This document shows, piece by piece, positions 4,468-9,889 of a stretch of 9,889 bases of DNA (position 1 is the stretch's first letter; every line of letters begins with the position of its first letter). The stretch spans positions 1-9,889 of the forward strand of contig JAEUSE010000017.1 in assembly GCA_016788805.1 (NCBI GenBank), given 5' to 3'. The notes beneath the pieces were generated by a model. That model was not told where the DNA came from. It saw only the letters and a list, made by a program, of their open reading frames with translations, and did not search any database. The translations under genes and the position numbers were made by a program. The DNA comes from Candidatus Doudnabacteria bacterium. GTDB taxonomy: Bacteria; Patescibacteriota; Doudnabacteria; UBA920.

Positions 4468-6783
4468 ATGAAACACAACTATAAAAAAATTATTTTTGTT
4501 TTGGTGGCTTCGTTCTCGGTGAGCGCGTTGCTTTTACCACTGCAAACTTTTGTGGCTGATCTGGCCTATACGGTGCCTGGGTTGACCGATTTGGTGGCGC
4601 CTAAACAGGCTCGGGCTATTAGTCAGTACGTGCCTACCGGGGGCCTGTTGGTCACCGGCACCGAAGCCACCATCACCTCCGGCGCGACCAGCGGCAACGT
4701 AGGCTCCTGGAAAGGTACCCTTGCTCAGGATGCTACCTCTCCCGGCTACAACTGGACCGTGAACACCAACGCCAGCACCGGCTTAAACCAACAGCTTCGG
4801 TTAGACAGCGTGCAATTGAACGGCGCGAACAAGTTTGAAATTGTCATGCGCGCCTCGGCCTCGGTTGCGACTATTAATCGGTTGTACCAAATTTGTGATT
4901 GGGTGTCTACGACGAGCGTGGACACTGCCGCGGATGCGCAGTGTACCGGCGGGGGGTGGCGAACTTTGAATGTGCGTAAAGCAAACATTACCACGACCGC
5001 GGTAACCAACTATACCTGGCACATCTATGACGGCTATTGGACAACCGGTACTACCAGCAATACGACTGTTTCTACTCCGCTCTCTAACTTTATTACCACC
5101 GACGCTAACAAGCGCATACTCCTGAGGGCATATTCGACATCTGCCATTTCCGGTACGCACACCCTCGACTTTGTGCAGATTAATGTAGTTATTGACCCGG
5201 TCTACCACGCCGCGGATTTTACGCAAGTCACCGGCGGCAGTGTGACTACCAGCTATATTAACACTACCAACGCCACACTCACCGGCCAGTCCGGTTCGGA
5301 CAATACCTATCTTACCGTACCGGGAACCGCGGGCAGTATTTCCGACTTCTACCTGTCGTACAAAAACATTCGTACCTATACCGGCATGAACACCATTGTG
5401 GTGGTAGCGGAGCAAAGCTGCTCCACTACCGGTATTAGCGTTACTCCAAAAATTTACAACTTTAACTCTAGCAGTTGGGAGAACTTAACCAGTGCTATTA
5501 CCTGTTCGGCCACCGATGCGGTCAGGCAGCTGGCCAAGAACAACGTGACCATTAGCGACTATATTTCTAACGGCGAAGTTCGGGTGGGTTGGTTTGGTTC
5601 GGGTAACAGTACGGTAGGTATACGTCTCGATTACCAGTACATCATACTCGGGTCCACCAACACCGACAGCAGCCTGTGTGAAATTTCTTTTGGCACCGGT
5701 ACGGCTACCAACTGTACCAATACTCGCGACCTCGACAGTACACTCGCAAGCCCGTCTACGTGGCAACCTACCACCGAGCTAGAGTCCACCAACTTTAGTC
5801 ATACTTTTTACGGCAACGACAACGACAGCGATGGTACGACCGGTGAAGCCGCTTTTTCTGTGAATGAGAGCGTTCCTATTACGGTGCCGAGTAATGCCAC
5901 GCCGGTTATGCTGGTCTACGCGGTCCGGTGGCGATCGAACTCTACCACGGTAACGACTCAGGCGCAGTTTCGCGACTCCTCCGGAGGCAACGCCACCATC
6001 TCCGGCGGCTGGACCGCTTTTGGGACCACCAACGCGGCGGTGACTTACACCTACGAGGATGTAATTACCAACGGGTATTTTACTGCGAGCGCCGATGATT
6101 ACCTGGACACAACCAACAATCAGGTTAACATCCGCATTCGCACTACAGCCAGTACCAACACCACCAGTGCGGTAGGGGATGTAGACTTTGTGTTTGCCAG
6201 CATCGGGTGGGTTGAACCTCCTACCAATGGAGTCCTGGCCGTAGATATAGTAGACGGCAGCGGTGTTACCGTTGCAAGTCCGGCAGTAGATATGGCCAAC
6301 AGCTCTTTTTCCTTTTCATGTCAGACGGCCACAGGAACCCTAGGAACTTCGGCCGAAAAAGTGAGAGTGACCAATGGTACGGTTACTGCTCCGTGGTCGT
6401 TAAGTATGGCAGCGACGGGTGGTGAAACCGCTAATTGGACGGGGCCGGGCGGAAGTTATGATTATAATGATAGTGGGGGTACAAGTGCGGGGTGTGGCGA
6501 CTCAGGTGATGCTGATGTTCTCGCCGGTCAGCTTACCGTAGACCCGTCCGTGGCTACCCTGACCCCCCAAGCGGGCTGTAGTAACACCGGCGTGTCTTTG
6601 GGGTCGTTGGCAGCATTTAGCGAAGGCGGGGTGTCAAGTATCGGCCTGGCTTCTGCATCCGGTTCCGCGGGTGTAGACTGTTATTGGGAAATTATTGACA
6701 TTCCCGCGTCTCAGGCGCTACCGGCTGAACAAAGTTTAGGAGCATATTCCATCAATCTTACTCTAACAATAGTGGCAAATTAA
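4468..6783 (+). CDS. Large secreted beta-rich protein with C-terminal WxL-like domain
   Basis: This 771-residue protein starts with MKHNYKKIIF and a hydrophobic core (8-30). Cleavage could be near 30 (FVA-DLA) or at ARA-ISQ (50/51). The mature part is rich in Thr, Asn, Ser and Gly and appears modular. Three regions each end in an Asp-aromatic beta strand: LDFVQINVVI (233-242), LDYQYIILG (387-395) and VDFVFASIGW (572-581). Residues about 588-771 are a WxL-like domain homologous to the protein at 634-1353, with W643-S-L645, an Asp loop (YDYNDSGG, GDSGDAD), GQLTVDPSVAT and C-terminal YSINLTLTIVAN. Cys618 and Cys676 match the pair in the single-domain protein; Cys704 and Cys738 are an additional pair. 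There is no LPxTG motif or C-terminal TM, so attachment is presumably through the WxL-like domain. It ends in a TAATG overlap with the next gene. The likely role is an adhesin or outer-layer protein; the ligand is unknown. Confidence 0.8.
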   Translation: MKHNYKKIIFVLVASFSVSALLLPLQTFVADLAYTVPGLTDLVAPKQARAISQYVPTGGLLVTGTEATITSGATSGNVGSWKGTLAQDATSPGYNWTVNTNASTGLNQQLRLDSVQLNGANKFEIVMRASASVATINRLYQICDWVSTTSVDTAADAQCTGGGWRTLNVRKANITTTAVTNYTWHIYDGYWTTGTTSNTTVSTPLSNFITTDANKRILLRAYSTSAISGTHTLDFVQINVVIDPVYHAADFTQVTGGSVTTSYINTTNATLTGQSGSDNTYLTVPGTAGSISDFYLSYKNIRTYTGMNTIVVVAEQSCSTTGISVTPKIYNFNSSSWENLTSAITCSATDAVRQLAKNNVTISDYISNGEVRVGWFGSGNSTVGIRLDYQYIILGSTNTDSSLCEISFGTGTATNCTNTRDLDSTLASPSTWQPTTELESTNFSHTFYGNDNDSDGTTGEAAFSVNESVPITVPSNATPVMLVYAVRWRSNSTTVTTQAQFRDSSGGNATISGGWTAFGTTNAAVTYTYEDVITNGYFTASADDYLDTTNNQVNIRIRTTASTNTTSAVGDVDFVFASIGWVEPPTNGVLAVDIVDGSGVTVASPAVDMANSSFSFSCQTATGTLGTSAEKVRVTNGTVTAPWSLSMAATGGETANWTGPGGSYDYNDSGGTSAGCGDSGDADVLAGQLTVDPSVATLTPQAGCSNTGVSLGSLAAFSEGGVSSIGLASASGSAGVDCYWEIIDIPASQALPAEQSLGAYSINLTLTIVAN
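6229..6780 (+). repeat. WxL-like domain, copy 2 (homologous to 778-1350)
   Basis: This is the C-terminal domain, residues 588-771, of the 771-residue protein. It aligns with the whole mature part of the single-domain protein at 634-1353. It differs by the extra cysteine pair C704/C738, by PWSL in place of GWTL at the first WxL motif, and by YSINLTLTIVAN at the end. Both copies have Leu where the canonical second WxL motif has Trp, so the change predates or accompanied the duplication. Confidence 0.8.
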
Positions 6784-8012
6784 TGACTACTATCCCTTAT
6801 ACGTTTCGGGCGGTGTTGTGTTGCTCTGCCAGCCTTGCTGTAGCGACGTTGCTTTGGTTCGGTGGTACAGCCAAGGCGGTATCCACAAACGTGCGTTTAG
6901 AAATTCAGCCCCCCTACCAGTGCAGTGACGGATTGGATAACGACTTTGACGGGGCTATTGATTTCCCTGCAGACACGAGTTGTACCTCAGCGAGTGGTTT
7001 GAGTGAATACACGAGTATTGAGACAGCAGCGGTCGGGGGTGGCGCCGGGCCGGTTGCCGGCTCAGCGCTTGGCCGGTTACCCGATCCTCGTGTCCCGTTT
7101 AAGCCCCACGTTTTACTCGTTCCACGAGCGCAGGAAGTAGAGAGATATATGACCTTCAGTGACGTTGCGGGCGGTAGTCGTACTGTACCGGTTTTTACCA
7201 CGAATCGGCCAAAGTTCGTCGGTAAGACAGATTTAAAAAATGCCCAAGTCATTTTTACCGTTCGAGCCGATGTCATTATTCGTGGTTCCGCAAACACCGA
7301 CAACGATGGCAACTTTTCCTGGCAGGCACCGGAGTTTATTAGCGGTGGCTTGTATACGCTTCTAGTGACCGTACAAGACGAGGAGGGCGCGAATGTCGCG
7401 ACTACTGCGGTGGAATTTTTATTGGACATTGAACCCGTACCGGAGCGTACCTATGCGGACTCCGGCTCGAAGCTTCGGTTGATGGAAGATCGTGAAGGTT
7501 TGGATGTACTGTTTGATATTTTTGTGAAAATAAACCCTCGTACCCAAACGGTGCAAAAAGGTGGTACTATAGATGCAGTAGTCGATTTGATTAACTTTGG
7601 TAGTCCTAATGAATTGGTGGACGTCCCGCTGCAGTACTACGTAGAAAACGAACAAAATAAACGGGTGTTGGCCGTTTCAGAAACCCGTGCCGTGCGCGGG
7701 CAACTCTCCGTGGCAAAGCTGCTCACCCTGCCCGCTGCCATTGAGCCGGGGTTGTACACGTTGCTTGTAACGGTCCCGAGTCGGAAAGAAGTGGCTATTG
7801 CATCAGACACGTTTGTGGTACACGCGTCCAACGCATCAAGCGTGGTTGCCGGACAGATGGGCTTGATAAGCGAGCCTCCGCCAGCGGCGCTACAGACTTC
7901 TTTTGCTATTGTTGCCATGAGCGTGCTTATACTCTATGTGCAATACACTCGTGTTGCGACTATACGATATCGATCGGTTGTGGGCGAAGATTTGCAGAGA
8001 TTTATTGAATAA
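6783..8012 (+). CDS. Membrane-anchored surface protein with Ig-like domains
   Basis: This 409-residue protein has a signal peptide (core about 10-27, cleavage at AKA-VST, 32/33). An Asp-rich motif bounded by Cys47 and Cys67 (CSDGLDNDFDGAIDF then ADTSC) resembles a calcium-binding loop common in CPR surface proteins. A Gly/Ala/Pro linker follows (about 83-100). Residues 140-215 look like a bacterial Ig-like domain (KFVGKTDLKNAQVIFTV, NTDNDGNFSW, GGLYTLLVTVQDEEG). Residues 245-347 look like a CARDB-type beta sandwich (VQKGGTIDAVVDLINFGS, EPGLYTLLVTVPS). One TM segment (about 371-388) precedes a short basic tail of about 20 residues. Its ATG overlaps the preceding stop as TAATG, implying translational coupling. 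The architecture parallels the DUF916-like anchor at 1366-2535, so it may be the membrane partner of the 771-residue protein. I see no clear DUF916 signature in it. Confidence 0.78.
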   Translation: MTTIPYTFRAVLCCSASLAVATLLWFGGTAKAVSTNVRLEIQPPYQCSDGLDNDFDGAIDFPADTSCTSASGLSEYTSIETAAVGGGAGPVAGSALGRLPDPRVPFKPHVLLVPRAQEVERYMTFSDVAGGSRTVPVFTTNRPKFVGKTDLKNAQVIFTVRADVIIRGSANTDNDGNFSWQAPEFISGGLYTLLVTVQDEEGANVATTAVEFLLDIEPVPERTYADSGSKLRLMEDREGLDVLFDIFVKINPRTQTVQKGGTIDAVVDLINFGSPNELVDVPLQYYVENEQNKRVLAVSETRAVRGQLSVAKLLTLPAAIEPGLYTLLVTVPSRKEVAIASDTFVVHASNASSVVAGQMGLISEPPPAALQTSFAIVAMSVLILYVQYTRVATIRYRSVVGEDLQRFIE

Positions 8013-8022
8013 TTATTTCCCT

Positions 8023-8331
8023 ATGCCTTATAAGCTACTATTTGAATACGTGCCGATATTGCAGCTGGTTGTGTTGGCCTTGGCGGCAGTTATCGCGTTT
8101 GATATTATCTGGCGCACCAAAGGGAGCCTCGTCTATGTTGGATATGCTTTTCTAGCAACAGTATTGTTAAAGGGTTTAAAGGCGATTATCAGTGCGACTG
8201 CCGGCGGCGGGGGGAAAGAAATTTGGCAATATGTCTATGTGGGGATAGATTTTGCCGCGGCCGTGTCGCTTTGTGGTGCCATTTTTTTGCTGTACCGACT
8301 TATTATTAAGTTGTCGAGTCGCACATCATGA
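8023..8331 (+). CDS. Small three-TM membrane protein, function unknown
   Basis: The likely product is 102 residues, MPYKLLFEYVPILQ to LSSRTS. Three hydrophobic segments lie at about 8-29, 33-57 and 70-92. Positive residues after TM1 (R31, K33) and after TM3 (R92, K96, R100) suggest the N-terminus is outside and the C-terminus inside. A Gly-rich loop (about 61-64) separates TM2 and TM3. An upstream in-frame ATG at 7936 was rejected because it would overlap the 3' end of the preceding gene by 77 bases and add residues that only reflect that gene read out of frame. The start at 8023 lies 10 bases after the preceding stop. The stop overlaps the next start as ATGA, so it is probably co-translated with the Cache-type sensor. 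I do not recognise a family; a membrane partner of the sensor is the natural guess. Confidence 0.7.
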   Translation: MPYKLLFEYVPILQLVVLALAAVIAFDIIWRTKGSLVYVGYAFLATVLLKGLKAIISATAGGGGKEIWQYVYVGIDFAAAVSLCGAIFLLYRLIIKLSSRTS

Positions 8332-9284
8332 AGTTACTCAAATTAATAATTTTTCACCTAATTATTTTTGGATTGCCCTTGGCCATAGTCGGTGTGGGTA
8401 TTTATAAAGCGGTTTATAGCGAAGCGTTAACCCGGTATAAAGACAGGGTAGATTCGCTCGCGAGTATCCAAAAAGCTCGCGTAGAAGAAATAGTTGACGA
8501 CTACGAGCGGGAGCTTGACCTGCTCACCAGCCGGCGTCAGTTTCGGCTTACCGTCCAAGGGTATATTGACTCAAAAACGCAAGAAAATCTGATCCAGTTT
8601 AACCGTGTACTCCAAGACATGCAATATGCAGGTTCGTACGCGCATGTATCGGTGGTTGGGACGAACGGTGTAGTGCTGGCTTCAACGCGAAAAGATTCTA
8701 TAGGTCAAGATGTGAGCGCGCAAAGTTATTTTATTGATGCTAAAGAAAAGAATGTTGTTCATTACCTTTCTAAAGATTATGCCGGGGAGGTGTATGCAAA
8801 TCTTGCCGGACCTTTGGTGTTAGATAACAGAACGTTAGGGGTGTTGGTTGCGGAGCGGAACGCCAAAGATTTGTATAAAATATTTCGTGACCACATCGGT
8901 CTGGGTTTGAGTGGTGAGTGGGGTATGGCCACGCACGCTCCGAATGGGGATGCGTTAATTATAGTGCCCGGTAGGTTTGATACTAACCCTCGAGCCGCGC
9001 TTGAGAGCGCCTTGCCTCAGGGCGCTGTGGACGCCCCGCTGACCCACGCGTTGCGAGGCCATGAGGGTGTATGGGACACAACCGTCGACTACCGCGGTAG
9101 CGCGGTTATTGCCGCAACTCGATACATTCCTGAAGTGGATTGGGGGATTGGGGTGAAGGTGAATAAGTCCGAGGTGCTAGAACCGTTGGTCAGACTTCGG
9201 CAGCTGTTGCTCGCCTGCGCCATTATACTATTTGCCGCATGTGTCATTACCAGTATGTACTCCATGCGGGTGTTAAAAAAGTAA
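8328..9284 (+). CDS. Cache-type sensory protein lacking an output domain
   Basis: This 318-residue protein has TM1 at about 4-27, a long helix (31-66), an extracytoplasmic double-Cache-like region, and TM2 at about 291-313. The membrane-distal part (about 103-190) contains VSVVGTNGVVLAST, IGQDVSAQSYFIDA and GPLVLDNRTLGVLVAE, a typical PAS-like Cache pattern. The membrane-proximal part (about 197-281) contains GMATHAPNGDALIIV, GVWDTTVDYRGSAVIAATR and DWGIGVKVNKSEV, with the usual closing strand and helix into TM2. In histidine kinases and chemoreceptors TM2 leads into HAMP and a signalling domain. Here it stops after MRVLKK, and the 36 bases before the next gene leave no room for more. It may signal through the coupled three-TM protein or a distant partner. 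The ligand is unknown. It begins in an ATGA overlap, supporting the start. Confidence 0.82.
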   Translation: MKLLKLIIFHLIIFGLPLAIVGVGIYKAVYSEALTRYKDRVDSLASIQKARVEEIVDDYERELDLLTSRRQFRLTVQGYIDSKTQENLIQFNRVLQDMQYAGSYAHVSVVGTNGVVLASTRKDSIGQDVSAQSYFIDAKEKNVVHYLSKDYAGEVYANLAGPLVLDNRTLGVLVAERNAKDLYKIFRDHIGLGLSGEWGMATHAPNGDALIIVPGRFDTNPRAALESALPQGAVDAPLTHALRGHEGVWDTTVDYRGSAVIAATRYIPEVDWGIGVKVNKSEVLEPLVRLRQLLLACAIILFAACVITSMYSMRVLKK

Positions 9285-9320
9285 GTATTTTTTGAATTTT
9301 GGTTTGCTGTTTCGATAAGC

Positions 9321-9887
9321 ATGAAAAGAATTTTTATAGTGCATGGGTGGGCGGGAAGTCCGACCGGTGATTGGATAGCTTGGGCTAAGCAGGCGTTTGA
9401 ACAAAAAGGCTTTCGGGCCGTAGCGCCGGAAATGCCGGACACCTTGCGACCGAATATAGACGCGTGGGTGGATTATTTGCGACAGGTAGTGGGAGAGCCG
9501 GACTCCGATACTTATTTTGTAGGGCATAGCATTGGCTGCCAAACTATTTTGCGGTACTTGGAAACGGTACACACAAAAGTCGGCGGCGCGGTGTTTGTGG
9601 CGGGTTGGTTTGGGCTCGAAAACTTAGAAAGCCCGGAAGTAGAAGAAATAGCCAAACCATGGCTTACTACACCAATTAATTTGGAAAAAGTGCGGGCGGT
9701 ACTGCCCAAGTCCGTGTTGCTCATTTCCGCTAACGACAACTATGGCGCGTATGAACAAAACGTGCAAAAATTTACGGAGCTTGGCTCAGAAATAGTTGTA
9801 CTGCAGGACGCAGGACACATAACCGCAAGCGACGGTTTTACCGAGCTACCTCAATTAGTAGAAGTATTTAACTCATCCTTTCATTAA
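9321..9887 (+). CDS. RBBP9/YdeN-type alpha/beta serine hydrolase
   Basis: This 188-residue protein has the compact fold of the RBBP9/YdeN serine hydrolase family, whose usual length it matches. Visible landmarks are the N-terminal strand and oxyanion-side turn IFIVHGWAGSPTGDW (4-18), the nucleophile elbow GHSIG (68-72, Ser70), the Asp after strand 6 in LISANDNY (Asp139), and the catalytic His in LQDAGHIT (His166). The Ser-Asp-His triad is therefore intact. There is no signal peptide or TM segment, so it is cytoplasmic. Substrates are poorly defined for the family; esterase or amide hydrolase activity is a general expectation. It lies 36 bases after the sensor gene, across a T-rich gap without a clear terminator or SD, so its membership in the same operon is uncertain. 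The stop codon is two bases before the window end, so the gene is complete. Confidence 0.88.
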   Translation: MKRIFIVHGWAGSPTGDWIAWAKQAFEQKGFRAVAPEMPDTLRPNIDAWVDYLRQVVGEPDSDTYFVGHSIGCQTILRYLETVHTKVGGAVFVAGWFGLENLESPEVEEIAKPWLTTPINLEKVRAVLPKSVLLISANDNYGAYEQNVQKFTELGSEIVVLQDAGHITASDGFTELPQLVEVFNSSFH

Positions 9888-9889
9888 CA

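Noticed and set aside
4801..5415. Long antisense open frame (204 codons) within the 771-residue gene
   Set aside because: It lies wholly inside a well-supported gene, has an unstructured Arg/Gly/Val-rich composition typical of the reverse frame of ACC/AAC-rich coding sequence, and shows no recognisable motif.
6914..7429. Antisense open frame (171 codons) opposite the Ig-like anchor gene
   Set aside because: It is a reverse-frame shadow with no domain signature; the plus-strand gene has a signal peptide, beta domains and a TM segment.
634..8012. Sortase-type wall anchoring of the surface proteins
   Set aside because: No LPxTG-like motif with a following hydrophobic segment and basic tail is present. 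The two WxL-like proteins end directly after a beta strand, and the others have ordinary TM segments.
7936..8022. Upstream ATG extension of the three-TM protein
   Set aside because: It would overlap the preceding gene by 77 bases and add a non-hydrophobic segment that only reflects that gene read in another frame. The ATG at 8023 gives a clean small membrane protein.

Overview
The window reads like a genome fragment from a Candidate Phyla Radiation bacterium (Patescibacteria, probably a Parcubacteria/Paceibacteria-type lineage). The reasons are indirect: all eight genes lie on the plus strand with 0-75 nt gaps or overlaps, most starts lack a Shine-Dalgarno sequence, secreted proteins dominate, and a Cys-flanked Asp-rich motif (C-SDG-DND-DG-ID) familiar from CPR surface proteins is present. 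TGA is not obviously recoded. No sortase (LPxTG) motif, transposase, tRNA, rRNA or CRISPR array was seen.

Layout. 1-125 is an AT-rich leader. 126-374 encodes a small double-CxxC zinc-ribbon protein. 375-633 is non-coding but hairpin-rich and may hold a plus-strand structured RNA plus the promoter of the downstream operon. 634-8012 is a five-gene surface locus: a secreted single-domain WxL-like protein (634-1353); a DUF916/WxLIP-like anchor with a C-terminal LysM domain (1366-2535); a signal-anchor protein with a Pro/Glu/Ala-rich stalk (2609-4447); a 771-residue secreted beta-rich protein ending in the same WxL-like domain (4468-6783); and a second signal-peptide, beta-domain, TM protein (6783-8012). 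8023-9284 holds a translationally coupled pair: a three-TM protein of unknown function and a two-TM Cache-type sensor with no output domain. 9321-9887 encodes an RBBP9/YdeN-type serine hydrolase.

How they may work together. In Gram-positive bacteria WxL proteins bind the wall and associate with membrane-anchored DUF916 (WxLIP) proteins. Here each WxL-like protein is followed directly by an anchor-like protein with a signal peptide, beta domains and one C-terminal TM. The locus therefore looks like two secreted-ligand/membrane-anchor pairs separated by a stalk protein, followed by a sensor pair. This is inferred from domain architecture and gene order and has not been shown experimentally. It is the most interesting content of the window.
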